From Rickettsiella endosymbiont of Xylota segnis (lineage in GTDB: Bacteria; Pseudomonadota; Gammaproteobacteria; Diplorickettsiales; Diplorickettsiaceae), in NCBI RefSeq assembly GCF_964019545.1, contig NZ_OZ026451.1:558001-622000 (forward strand): 64,000 nt of DNA, in the 5' to 3' direction. Under the pieces are notes generated by a model. The model did not search any database, had not been told where the DNA came from, and saw only the letters and a program-made list of their open reading frames with translations. A program made the translations under genes and the position numbers. Below, piece by piece: positions 1 through 10,600 of the stretch. How positions within the stretch are numbered: the first letter of the stretch is position 1; every line of letters begins with the position of its first letter.

Positions 1-1193
1 AAACATAAACTTCTCTATTTTAAAGCAAGCTGGCGAGTTTTTAGCCAATATTCAATCATAACCTGTATGTATGTGTTTTTTTATTCTGTAATTACATTCA
101 TTATAATTAAAATTATTTTTATAAGACAAAAAATTGAAGAAAAATTTTTTTTTAACGTTGAAAAAAATATATTTTTGACTGTTATAATTTTTTTTAGTGT
201 AGCAATAAATATCGTTAGTTTCATTGTATTGGATAAAGATTTAGCCGTCAGGCATTTAGAACCCTTTTTCTACTTTCCAATCGTGACATTTTTTTTTATT
301 GCTTTATTGTTTAAAAAAAATATAAATGCATTTATTTTTTTTAAAACACTTGCTTTTTTGTACATAATATTAAGTATAATTTATTTAATTACAGAGCGTA
401 AAAAAATCGTAATTAAAAAAGACTTTTATCCGTATGAAGTTGCCTGCATTGATAAAGCGTTAAAAAACCAAGGTCATTATGGTGTCGCTAATTATTGGAC
501 AGCTAGACCATTTACTATGTTTAGTCGCCAGAAAATTTATATCACGTCTGTTTTTAACAATTTAGCTCCTTTTAGTATTGCAAGCAATTTAAAGCTAATA
601 AATAGTAAAAATGCTTACAGTTTTGTTATTATGAACGTAACTTCTATGATACCCACTCCCAACGCAATTGAGTTAAATGAAACTGATATTATTAATATAA
701 ATGGAACTCCACAAAAAAAAATAATTTGTGGATCTAAAAAAATACTTGTTTATAAAGATAATAGTTTTAAAATACCTGTTTTAAAAATTAAAGGTGATTC
801 ATTTTATTGGCCTGCGTATTTACTTCCTACCCAATTTTCAAATAGTTCTCCTGCAGAATCCATAGAACGTTTTGTTAAATCAAGAGATGGACAAGGATTT
901 GTTAGTTTTGGACCTTATGTAACTTTACTACGCCGGGTAAATATCAAGTTCACATTGTCTACAAGAGTAATTTACCTACTCATAAAAAGATTGGGTTTTG
1001 TGATATTTCGTCAGGTCTAGGAAATTCAGTTAGTAAGAATTTTGATTTAATGGCAACTAATAATACATATCGAACATTTAGTCAAAACTTTGTAGTTCCT
1101 AAAGAATTAGATAATAATATTTACGAAATTAGATTTTACACTAATGGAACTTCTAACATCTATCTACGGGGAATAAGCTTAAATAAATTGTAA
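1..1193 (+). pseudogene. Frameshifted, 5'-incomplete polytopic membrane glycosyltransferase (GT39/GT-C-like)
   Basis: The frame is open from base 1, so the gene begins left of the window. The first in-frame ATG in the window is at 67. The first ~130 visible residues form about four hydrophobic helices, followed by a soluble domain. The original frame ends at 1020. From about 930 the protein-like signal moves to another frame: after GPYVTL the other frame reads TPGKYQVHIVYKS and continues about 85 more residues to a TAA at 1191-1193. A GPYxxLxPGxYxV stretch fits the C-terminal beta-sandwich found in some bacterial membrane glycosyltransferases. A one- or two-base indel near 927-933 would explain the break. 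It could be a real pseudogene, a sequencing error, or less likely a recoding site. The substrate is unknown. The large gene at 1224-5189 is convergent to it. Confidence 0.7.
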
Positions 1194-1223
1194 AATAATT
1201 TAAAAGTTAGATAGCTATTTATG

Positions 1224-4200
1224 CTAACTTTGAAGCTTACGAAGGGTTTCCATAGTTTTTGAAAGTGCATTAACAATCTCTAATTGATTGAAGCCAGCAA
1301 TTAAATTAAAATATTTTGAGGTTGTTGTTAGATGTTCATGAGCAATATGATAAAAATTGTTTCTGCAGGTAAAATCTAAAAAATTCGGGTATTCTATTGC
1401 ATAGATATATGGAAATATATTACGTAATCTTTCCTGAAATTCAGGCAAACTTATTCTGTGAAAAACATTTAAACACCAATGGTTCATTTCTAGTAAAACT
1501 GTGGGTTTAAATTTTTTTAAGGTTTTTAATCCACCCTCAAGGGCATGCACTTCATAGCCTTCAAGATCCATTTTAATAAAATCTAGTTTATTAAAATTAA
1601 AATCTTCAAAAACTTCATCTAATAAATTAACTTTTACATGGTATGTAAAATGTTTATCATCCGCTTGATATTGATCCGAAATAAAAGCTCCTGCTAAAAA
1701 ATCTTGAGTTGCTTGCATAGTTATTTCAGCATTCTTATTCCCTACGGCAAACTGGTGTAGAGAAATATTCTTTTTATTTGTTCTGCTAATATTTTGTTTT
1801 AAAAAATTAAAAGTAGGTTCTAAAGGTTCAATAGCAGCAATTTTCCCATCAGTGCAAATATCAGCTAAAGCAATAGCAGTAAAACCTATATTAGCTCCAA
1901 GATCTAGAACATATGAATTTGTTTTGCAAAAATTCTGGAAAATAGCCAAAGTTATTGCATCAAAATCTTCAGGTGCACCACTTAAGTATTTTTTGTCACC
2001 ATCAAAGTTATATTTAATTTTATTAATATAAATATCGCGATTTAATGAAAATATTCTTGGGGTTACTATGTCAGTTTTTTTCAATTTTCCCTGCCATTCG
2101 TTGTCTGATATAATCTCAAAAATATTTTGAGACAAATTACCACTATTTACATCATCAATAATTGCAAATTTCAAAGGCTTACTTCTTCGAATATAATTCT
2201 CTTTTAAAAAGCTTTTTAAACTGTAAATATCTTGATTGTTGAAAAAAATACAAGCTTCGGCTATTTCATATAAAAATTTTTTTTGACATTGAATTTTTTC
2301 GATTATACATAAATATACTTTAATATTTTTAGCGGTAAAAATTTCCAAAAATTTTTCATCATCAATTGTTGGAAATATTGATACAAAAATATCATTTTCA
2401 TACACGCTAACCGGTCGATCTTTTATTGCTGGGAGAGATAAGTCGAGCAACCCAAAAATAAACTCATATGCATAAAAAAATTTTTCTTTATTCTTATCAA
2501 AATAGATAAATTCTGGCCTAAAGTTAAGTGAAGATGTATTTACGAATTGTTGAATTAGTTCAGAAATCTTATTTAACTTTGAATTTTTGCTGTTTTCTAT
2601 TAAGTAAGAAATATCTAGTAATAGTTGTTGAGAGGTAGGGGATTGCCGATTTGCAGCAATAATTTCAGAAAAATTTAATAATTCTTGTTGCTTAATGTGG
2701 GTGGAATTACTTTTAATTAAATCCTTAATTAGAGCGGTTTCCGATACTTGGTTATTTTTTAAGAAATGCTCAATTGTTTCATAGAATTTCTGGCCAATTA
2801 TAGCCGGGTGACAATTATTTTTAATATATTGAACACACTTTTCTGAAAGTTCAGTTCTTACTCTAATATTATAACATAATGAATCAATTGCGGCAGATAG
2901 TTCTGAATCTAAAAACTTTTCTGGTAATTTGATTATTACGTTATTTGGAAGTTCATTGATACTTCCATGCGCATTAGCTATCGTGGGTATACCATAAGAT
3001 AGGCAAGTCAAAAGGCAACCTGAGGTTTCGCCTCTCGAATTTGTACGAAGTTGTATTGCAATATCTGCAACGACAAAAAAATTTTTAAAAGTTTGATCAT
3101 GTGTAAAACCTAAAATCTGAATTTGTTTATTTAAATTATACTTATCAACTAGGTCAATAAGTGTATTATGATAATCAGGATACGGTTTTTCTCCTAAAAA
3201 AATTAGATTTAGTTTGTCATCCTTAAGTAAATTGTTAGAGCAAGCTGCTATTACTCGGTGGTTTAATTTATTTGGATTTAAATTTCCAAAACAACAAATT
3301 ATAAAATCATTCTCTTTAAAACCTAATTTTTTTTTTAATAATTTTTTATCTTGATCAGATACTTTTTCATTTTCATGTGCAAGATGATTAATTAATTGAA
3401 ATTTTTTAGTGCTATGCATTCCATACCATGTCTTTGCTAAATCGATAGAGTATTGCGAGTGTACAATTAATCCAATTGCGTTTTTTAAAATTAAAAGATT
3501 ACATGGATATTTTTTATGAGTCTCGATTCGTCCTTCGGCTGCTTGATAAACTAGAGCTGAAATACCATGCGAATATAAAAGAAATTGATTGAAAATTGAG
3601 TTTTTTTTTGGAAAAAAATCACTGATCCAATCTAAAAGGCCGCTTATGTAAAAATCGTGCAATACGATAATTCCTGGATAAATACTAATCAAATCTATCA
3701 TGTAATGGTGATAGGATGAATTACCAAGTTGATATAGAAGTATATCGAATGAATTTATATTTTTTATCAACCACTTCACATTTCGTATTTGAAAATTTGA
3801 TTTTAACCATAAATCACTTACATCATTTTGCTCAGTTATTAAAATTATGTTGTAGAAACAATTTAATTCAGGTATTAATTTAGAACTATAATCTGCTATT
3901 CCTGATTGTTCAGGAGGTAATGGAGAAATAAAGGCCATTTTTTTTCTTTTATATTCCCAAAATTTTATTTGGGTATTCTTTTCATATAATTTCTCAAATG
4001 AATTTAAAATATTTTTGGCTGTATTATGCCAAGTAAATTTTTTAATTTGTTGCTCTCCGTGATTTTTAAGAAAGTTACAAAAATCTTTATTGGCCAATAC
4101 CTCATGGATTTTTTCTGCTATAGATTGAGGATTTTTAGGGTCAAATAAAGCTTCTGAGCATCCAATGGCTTCAGGCATACTACTTATATTTGACGCAAGC

Positions 4201-5189
4201 GTCGGAGCTCCACAAGCCATGGCCTCTATTATAGGTAAACCAAAGCCTTCATGCAGTGAGGGGAATACAAATACACTGCAGGTACTGTAGAGAGTTAATA
4301 AAATTTCCTCTGATACATAACTTATTAGTATGAGTTCGTTCTCTTTTAGTTTATATTTTTCTTTGTAGAAATTATTAAAATTATGGGTAACAGCCTGTTC
4401 AGCGCTTATTATTATAATCAACTGAAGATTTTCTCTATTTGGCAATAAGATAAATGCTTTAATTAACCCTTCAACATTCTTTCTGGAATCTAAAGCTCCA
4501 ATATAGAAAATAAAATCTTTATTAATCCCATAACTAATTTCTAATTGCGATATTTTTTCTCTGTCAATGGTATATTTCTTAAATTTTGGATCTAGACCTA
4601 CGGAGCAATTTATTATTTTATCGCTTGGGAATGCAAGGTGATCTATTGCTTCTTTTTTTCCGGATTCTGATATGGTAATTAATAATTGACTTTTTTTTAA
4701 ATATTGCATTTTCTGATAAAAAAAATGTGAGGCCTTATGTCCTTTTATATATGATTCGGAATTAATAAATGGAATAAGATCATATAACGTTACTGCCGTT
4801 AAGCCCTTATTGCTAAATTCCCCTATTGATATTGGGATATCTTCTACCCAACCCTCAAATATGCTTGTAATATATGTGATATCTGGAGATAAATTTGAAA
4901 TATAGTGTTCTCTTATTTTTTCAGCTGCTTTAAGCTTCCAAAATTCTAAGTCGTGATGGCCTGATGTTACTCTTGGTGTTTTAAATATTTTGATTCTATG
5001 TTGAGGGATTAAGCCTTCAAATAACTTATTTATATTTTCCATTTCAAGCATATTTGCATTAAATAACAAATAGACTTCATGATTATTTGCTTGAAGAATA
5101 AGTTCTCTAGCTACGGATAGGCTATACCGACCTATACCTCGATTACGACTTATTCCTTGTAGACTTTGTAGATCTATTAATATTTTCAT
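1224..5189 (-). CDS. Three-domain protein: GT4 glycosyltransferase - GT4 glycosyltransferase - FkbM methyltransferase
   Basis: This 1321-residue cytoplasmic protein probably elongates the surface polysaccharide and methylates it. The first domain (about 1-400) is a GT-B family 4 transferase: it starts with a GIGRYS loop at 18-23 and carries the EGFGLPIIEAMACG nucleotide-sugar motif at 314-327. A second GT4 module begins near residue 416 with SPLPPEQSGIADYS and has a degenerate donor motif (RGETSGCLLTCLSYG). The last ~250 residues are an FkbM-type SAM methyltransferase, with VLDLGANIGFTAIAL for SAM binding and DFIKMDLEGYEVHALEGG. It lies 9 bases after the 207-residue gene and follows gmd on the same strand, which suggests one operon. 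Sugar specificity cannot be read from the sequence. Confidence 0.85.
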   Translation of the reverse strand: MKILIDLQSLQGISRNRGIGRYSLSVARELILQANNHEVYLLFNANMLEMENINKLFEGLIPQHRIKIFKTPRVTSGHHDLEFWKLKAAEKIREHYISNLSPDITYITSIFEGWVEDIPISIGEFSNKGLTAVTLYDLIPFINSESYIKGHKASHFFYQKMQYLKKSQLLITISESGKKEAIDHLAFPSDKIINCSVGLDPKFKKYTIDREKISQLEISYGINKDFIFYIGALDSRKNVEGLIKAFILLPNRENLQLIIIISAEQAVTHNFNNFYKEKYKLKENELILISYVSEEILLTLYSTCSVFVFPSLHEGFGLPIIEAMACGAPTLASNISSMPEAIGCSEALFDPKNPQSIAEKIHEVLANKDFCNFLKNHGEQQIKKFTWHNTAKNILNSFEKLYEKNTQIKFWEYKRKKMAFISPLPPEQSGIADYSSKLIPELNCFYNIILITEQNDVSDLWLKSNFQIRNVKWLIKNINSFDILLYQLGNSSYHHYMIDLISIYPGIIVLHDFYISGLLDWISDFFPKKNSIFNQFLLYSHGISALVYQAAEGRIETHKKYPCNLLILKNAIGLIVHSQYSIDLAKTWYGMHSTKKFQLINHLAHENEKVSDQDKKLLKKKLGFKENDFIICCFGNLNPNKLNHRVIAACSNNLLKDDKLNLIFLGEKPYPDYHNTLIDLVDKYNLNKQIQILGFTHDQTFKNFFVVADIAIQLRTNSRGETSGCLLTCLSYGIPTIANAHGSINELPNNVIIKLPEKFLDSELSAAIDSLCYNIRVRTELSEKCVQYIKNNCHPAIIGQKFYETIEHFLKNNQVSETALIKDLIKSNSTHIKQQELLNFSEIIAANRQSPTSQQLLLDISYLIENSKNSKLNKISELIQQFVNTSSLNFRPEFIYFDKNKEKFFYAYEFIFGLLDLSLPAIKDRPVSVYENDIFVSIFPTIDDEKFLEIFTAKNIKVYLCIIEKIQCQKKFLYEIAEACIFFNNQDIYSLKSFLKENYIRRSKPLKFAIIDDVNSGNLSQNIFEIISDNEWQGKLKKTDIVTPRIFSLNRDIYINKIKYNFDGDKKYLSGAPEDFDAITLAIFQNFCKTNSYVLDLGANIGFTAIALADICTDGKIAAIEPLEPTFNFLKQNISRTNKKNISLHQFAVGNKNAEITMQATQDFLAGAFISDQYQADDKHFTYHVKVNLLDEVFEDFNFNKLDFIKMDLEGYEVHALEGGLKTLKKFKPTVLLEMNHWCLNVFHRISLPEFQERLRNIFPYIYAIEYPNFLDFTCRNNFYHIAHEHLTTTSKYFNLIAGFNQLEIVNALSKTMETLRKLQS

Positions 5190-5198
5190 GAAAAAGTT

Positions 5199-5822
5199 TT
5201 AATTTTGAATGTTGTAATAAATAGAAAAAAACTTCATTTTATTGTAAATCTCATCCACATCTAAAGATAAATCAGAATTTGTATTGATTAAAAATTCTTT
5301 ATTATTTGTTATTTTATAATTAACAAAATTATTTGAATCTTTATCAGATTTTATTTTGTTCAAATAAAATTGAACGATGTGGTTTTGTTTGAGTTCATTA
5401 TGTAGAATTTTTTGAACTTCTGAATTGCTTAGTAAAATTTTTAATACTGGCAAAAAAAATTTTTTTATAAAAAACTTATAAAATAAAATAAAATAGTCTG
5501 ATTTCATTTCTTTATCAGTTTTTAGCCAGAAAAGAATATATTTTACTATTTTCGTAAAACTAGGATAATTTGAAAGTAATACTTTTATTTTAATCTTTAT
5601 AGAATAAGGTATATAATTTTTTATTAATTTATAAGGAATTATAAATTTAAATAATTTCAAGGAATAGCGTAATGATTCTGTCAAAATAAATTTTATCTTT
5701 ATTTTAACTAAAATAAATAATTTTAAAAAATGATACCTAATATTTTTTTTTATTTCATTTAAGTAATTTATTTGCTTCATATATTCTGACTTTAGATCAA
5801 ATGCATAAAAAATTTGATTCAT
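5199..5822 (-). CDS. Hypothetical lysine/isoleucine-rich protein
   Basis: This 207-residue protein is not recognised. It is strongly basic and rich in Lys, Ile, Phe and Tyr, with amphipathic stretches in residues 25-150 but no clear signal peptide or long transmembrane helix. It lies between gmd and the GT4-GT4-FkbM gene on the same strand, with gaps of 28 and 9 bases, so it is probably co-transcribed. An alternative start is Met15 (5780); neither start has a good ribosome binding site. The unusual composition may reflect strong AT bias in a poorly constrained protein. A membrane-peripheral helper for the adjacent glycosyltransferase is possible but unproven. Confidence 0.5.
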   Translation of the reverse strand: MNQIFYAFDLKSEYMKQINYLNEIKKNIRYHFLKLFILVKIKIKFILTESLRYSLKLFKFIIPYKLIKNYIPYSIKIKIKVLLSNYPSFTKIVKYILFWLKTDKEMKSDYFILFYKFFIKKFFLPVLKILLSNSEVQKILHNELKQNHIVQFYLNKIKSDKDSNNFVNYKITNNKEFLINTNSDLSLDVDEIYNKMKFFSIYYNIQN

Positions 5823-5850
5823 ATTTATATATATAAGTTTTAGGAAAACT

Positions 5851-6834
<984 letters not shown>

Positions 6835-6929
6835 TTAGGAATCTTAACAAAGTCTTCTTGAAAATACTACTGTTATCCAAGAATCCTGTAGCTATAATAG
6901 GGTTTAAAAATGGTAAATGATCATTAAAT

Positions 6930-8084
6930 ATGAATATTATTCTTAATACACAAAGTTTACGCTATCCGTTAACGGGTATTGGTTGGTATGCTCGACATTT
7001 GCTTGAAGGGTTGCTAAAAAATAGTCAAATTAGCCAAATCACATGTATTCCGTCTTTAAATAATTCTAACTTTTTAGCAACTAAAAAAATTATTTTTCAT
7101 GAAGGCTTAAAAAAAATTATAAAATTTTTTCCACCTTCTTACGATTGCTTAGTCGCTTATCGAAATGCTCACTTTACATATAAAACACGTTCTCTTGTAG
7201 AAGATAAATTTATTTATCATGAACCCTGTTACATTTTAAAACCATATCGAGGACCAAAAATCTGTACGATTCATGATTTATCTCATATTCATTACCCAAG
7301 ATATCACCCTAAAGATAGAATACGATTTTTAATACATCATTTACCTGAAAGTATTCATAATGCAGATCACATCATTACAGGATCTGACTTTAATCGGAAT
7401 GAACTTATTAATTTTTTTAAAATTCCATCTTATAAAATAACGCGCATTTATCATGGGGTTTCGAAAATATTTCGACCAAGAAAATTTAATGAGATAATTG
7501 ATTTTTTAACTCATTTTAACTTACAAGAAAAAACTTATCTGCTCAGTGTCGGTACTTTAGAGCCAAGAAAAAATTTAGAACGTTTAATTCAAGCTTTTAA
7601 ATTTTTACCAGAAAATCAAAAAAATAAATATCCTTTAGTTTTGGTAGGAAGCAAAGGCTGGAAGAACTACCGTTTTGATAAATTAATACGCTCGTTGCTT
7701 GAAAAAAAACAATTGTATTGTTTGGGTTATGTGCCAGAAGCCTATTTACCTTATTTATATTCAGGTGCACATGGTTTTATCTACATCTCCATATACGAAG
7801 GTTTTGGTTTGCCTTTATTGGAGGCGATGGCTAGTGGTATACCTACACTTGCCAGTACTGAGTCAGCAATGCCAGAAGTAGTAGGAGATGCAGCTATGCT
7901 GGTAAATCCATTTGATATTGAGCGAATAACAGAGAAGTTAAAGCAATTAATAGATGATTCAACTTTACGTGATAAGTTAAAATTTTTAGGTCCTATACAG
8001 GCGGCTAAGTTTTCTTGGGAATCTTGTATAGAAAATACAATTGCTGTTTACCGTAAAACACTCAATTCTTTTGGAACTAGTTAA
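6930..8084 (+). CDS. Glycosyltransferase family 4
   Basis: This 384-residue GT-B transferase is probably one of the enzymes assembling the O-chain on its lipid carrier at the inner face of the membrane. The N-terminal half carries the LTGIGWYARHL loop. The C-terminal half begins with LSVGTLEPRKNLERLI, a common start of the donor-binding domain, and contains EGFGLPLLEAMASGIPTLAS with the two conserved glutamates. Similar proteins often use GDP-mannose or GDP-rhamnose, which would fit gmd and manC nearby; this is inference. It is divergent from gmd across a 113-base gap that holds a TATAAT at 6893-6898. It overlaps the convergent methyltransferase at 8077 by 8 bases. Confidence 0.88.
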   Translation: MNIILNTQSLRYPLTGIGWYARHLLEGLLKNSQISQITCIPSLNNSNFLATKKIIFHEGLKKIIKFFPPSYDCLVAYRNAHFTYKTRSLVEDKFIYHEPCYILKPYRGPKICTIHDLSHIHYPRYHPKDRIRFLIHHLPESIHNADHIITGSDFNRNELINFFKIPSYKITRIYHGVSKIFRPRKFNEIIDFLTHFNLQEKTYLLSVGTLEPRKNLERLIQAFKFLPENQKNKYPLVLVGSKGWKNYRFDKLIRSLLEKKQLYCLGYVPEAYLPYLYSGAHGFIYISIYEGFGLPLLEAMASGIPTLASTESAMPEVVGDAAMLVNPFDIERITEKLKQLIDDSTLRDKLKFLGPIQAAKFSWESCIENTIAVYRKTLNSFGTS

Positions 8085-8799
8085 AACTTTTCAGCTGAAT
8101 TTTTTGTATATATTGGCCACATGAGAATGCGCGAAGTAAAGGTGTTTTTTCCAAGAATGGTTCAAAGAAATTTAATATTTTAGCTAAAAAATTTGGACAA
8201 AATAAAGGTACGAATCCAACATATAGGGATTCAATTATGATTCCGCCGTTGTTTTTGAACCATTTGTTTAGTTGCCTAGGGGCATATGATTTTTCTTCGT
8301 GAAGAATATGATAAGGCGAAACTTTCTCCATAATTTTCAGCACTGGATTATAGCCATTCGGTTCAGCAACAATAACTTCATCAGCAATATTACATATTAT
8401 TTTGATAGCTTTTTCAACTTGATACAAATGATGTAAGACTCCGCGTATAATGACTATGTCATATTTTTTAATGGGGGGGATTTGATAGACATCCATTACA
8501 TGAAATTCAATATTTTTTATGTGCGCCATATTTTTTTTTGCAACCGAAATAGCCGCATCATTAGGATCGACTCCTGTCACAAACGCAGGATTCAATGCAA
8601 GAAGTTCTTGAGTAAATATCCCATCACCACACCCAATATCTATAATTCGCTTACCCTCTAAGGGACCTAAAACTTGATGAATAGCTTTGCTTGTTCTTGC
8701 ACTGGATAATTTACTTGATAATTTTTCAGTTTTAGAGTAGCGATAGCCGCCATTTTCAATAACATCTGATCTAAAAGTGCCTATGTTTTTTTCTTGCAT
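8077..8799 (-). CDS. Class I SAM-dependent methyltransferase (Methyltransf_11/25 type)
   Basis: It probably methylates a sugar or glycan in the polysaccharide pathway. The SAM motif IIDIGCGDGIFTQELL is followed by VTGVDPNDAAI (acidic end of beta 2) and YDIVIIRGVLHHLY (motif II/post II). I chose ATG 8799, giving 240 residues, because CGGAG lies 9 bases upstream. The open frame extends to a TTG at 8868 that would overlap manC by 10 bases and has no better support. It lies directly downstream of manC on the same strand, probably in one transcript. The acceptor is unknown. Confidence 0.8.
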   Translation of the reverse strand: MQEKNIGTFRSDVIENGGYRYSKTEKLSSKLSSARTSKAIHQVLGPLEGKRIIDIGCGDGIFTQELLALNPAFVTGVDPNDAAISVAKKNMAHIKNIEFHVMDVYQIPPIKKYDIVIIRGVLHHLYQVEKAIKIICNIADEVIVAEPNGYNPVLKIMEKVSPYHILHEEKSYAPRQLNKWFKNNGGIIIESLYVGFVPLFCPNFLAKILNFFEPFLEKTPLLRAFSCGQYIQKIQLKSFN

Positions 8800-8858
8800 A
8801 TTTAATTTCTCCGAGAAATTTTTACATTTTTCTAAATTAATTAGATTAATATCAAAGT

Positions 8859-10346
8859 TTACAAGCAAAGATTAGTTTGTTTTTTATCTATATTATTTTC
8901 ACGTTCATAATTATCCTTAAATCGAATAATATCGTCTTCTTCCAAGTAACTGCCAATTTGTAACTCAATTAAAATTAAATCCTTATTGCTAAAATTACTT
9001 AAGCAATGTTTATTTCCTAATGCAATAAATGTTGATTCATTTTCTTTTAGTATTATTTTCTCGCGATTATTTTCAACTGTGGCAATTCCGGATACAACTA
9101 CCCAATATTCACTACGATGTTGATGCAATTGTAAGGATAAACTTTCACCCTGATGTACAGTTAATCGTTTTAGTTTATAATTGGGTCCTTGATCTAATAT
9201 GGTGTAGTGTCCCCAGGGTCGATAAACCGTTTGATGATAGCGATAAGCTTCGTGTCCATTTAATTTTAATTTCTCTACTAATTGCTTAACTTTTTGAATA
9301 TGTGTATGTTTACAAATAAGTAAAGCGTCACTGGAATCTACAATAGTTAAATTTTCGATTCCAATCGCAGCAATTAATCTTCCTGGTGAATTTTGACTGT
9401 AAATTGTTGTATTATAAGTTTCCTGTAAACAGGCGTTGCCTAGTATTCGATTGCCATTTTCTTCTGGCTGTAATAATGTATTTAACGCATCCCAAGAACC
9501 TATATCAGACCAACCAAAATCAGCAGGTATAACAGCAATGTTTTTAGCTTTTTCCATTAATGCGTAATCAATCGAAATATTTTCTAATCTACAAAAGCTT
9601 TGTTCATCTAAATTTAGCTTATCCTGTGAGGGGTTATTTTTTTTAAAACTTAATTTCCAGCAATTTACAATCTTAAAATAAAGCTCTGGTGTATACTGCT
9701 TTAATGCCTTTAAAAATATTTGAGCACTAAAACAAAAAATTCCAGAATTCCAAAGATAATTACCCTGTTCTATGAAAGATTGTGCTTCTTCAGGCATAGG
9801 TTTTTCATGAAAATTTATAACCTCATAAGCGTAATCCAACTCCGTTGATTCCAGATATTGAATATATCCATACGCTGTTTCGGGTTTGTGAGGAATAATC
9901 CCAAAAGTAGTTAATAATTCTTGTTTTGCTAGCTGATATGCTTTTTCTACATTTAAGTTAAACTTGTCTTGATTCAAAATGATATGATCAGCAGGTAATA
10001 CTAATAATATAGCATCAGGCCCGATAAATTCATTTACAAATAACGCACTGAAAGCAATAGCCGCTGCGGTATTTCGAGAATAAGGTTCTAATATAAAGTT
10101 GAATTTTTTTGCTATATCGGCCTGACCCAAATCGATAAGTTCTTTTTTACTTTGGTAATAATATTCAAAGTTAGTGACGGTAATGATTTTTTCTACATTA
10201 GGTATGTTGATAGCGCGATGATAAGTTTTTTGTATTAATGAATAAGGATCATTATTAAGTCGGATAAAAGGTTTTGGGTGTGCTTCACGGGAAACTGGCC
10301 ATAAACGAGACCCATTCCCACCTGACAAAACAACGGGGATAAGCAT
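8859..10346 (-). CDS. manC: Mannose-1-phosphate guanylyltransferase / mannose-6-phosphate isomerase
   Basis: This bifunctional type II enzyme makes GDP-mannose from mannose-1-phosphate and GTP and can interconvert fructose-6-P and mannose-6-P. The 495-residue length is typical. The N-terminal nucleotidyltransferase has VVLSGGNGSRLWP at 5-17 and HPKPFIRL. The C-terminal cupin has RPWGHYTILDQG, then the metal site QLHQHRSEYWVVVSG. An AAGGAT lies just upstream of the ATG. It feeds Gmd. No phosphomannomutase (manB) is in the window, so mannose-1-P must come from an enzyme encoded elsewhere. Confidence 0.95.
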   Translation of the reverse strand: MLIPVVLSGGNGSRLWPVSREAHPKPFIRLNNDPYSLIQKTYHRAINIPNVEKIITVTNFEYYYQSKKELIDLGQADIAKKFNFILEPYSRNTAAAIAFSALFVNEFIGPDAILLVLPADHIILNQDKFNLNVEKAYQLAKQELLTTFGIIPHKPETAYGYIQYLESTELDYAYEVINFHEKPMPEEAQSFIEQGNYLWNSGIFCFSAQIFLKALKQYTPELYFKIVNCWKLSFKKNNPSQDKLNLDEQSFCRLENISIDYALMEKAKNIAVIPADFGWSDIGSWDALNTLLQPEENGNRILGNACLQETYNTTIYSQNSPGRLIAAIGIENLTIVDSSDALLICKHTHIQKVKQLVEKLKLNGHEAYRYHQTVYRPWGHYTILDQGPNYKLKRLTVHQGESLSLQLHQHRSEYWVVVSGIATVENNREKIILKENESTFIALGNKHCLSNFSNKDLILIELQIGSYLEEDDIIRFKDNYERENNIDKKQTNLCL

Positions 10347-10600
10347 CTTATTTCATCCTTGAATTTTAGTAGCTTTAACAGAGAGTATTTGCTTTTCTTT
10401 TCCTAAGCGCTATCCTTGTTCTTTGATCCTAGGATTATATATAGGGTTATTGAACACCATCTTCTAGTTTGAGTAAAAGGTTGGTCCCAGTGTCTAAAAA
10501 TTAAATACCCAAACAATTTTAAGTGACCATTGAAACACAGCTTTTTTAGTATATCAATATATCTGCTGTGTTCAAACGAGTGAATGATTGAAATGATTTT

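Noticed and set aside
8800-8868. TTG 8868 as the start of the methyltransferase
   Set aside because: ATG 8799 has CGGAG at good spacing and avoids overlap with manC; the extra 23 residues look non-essential.
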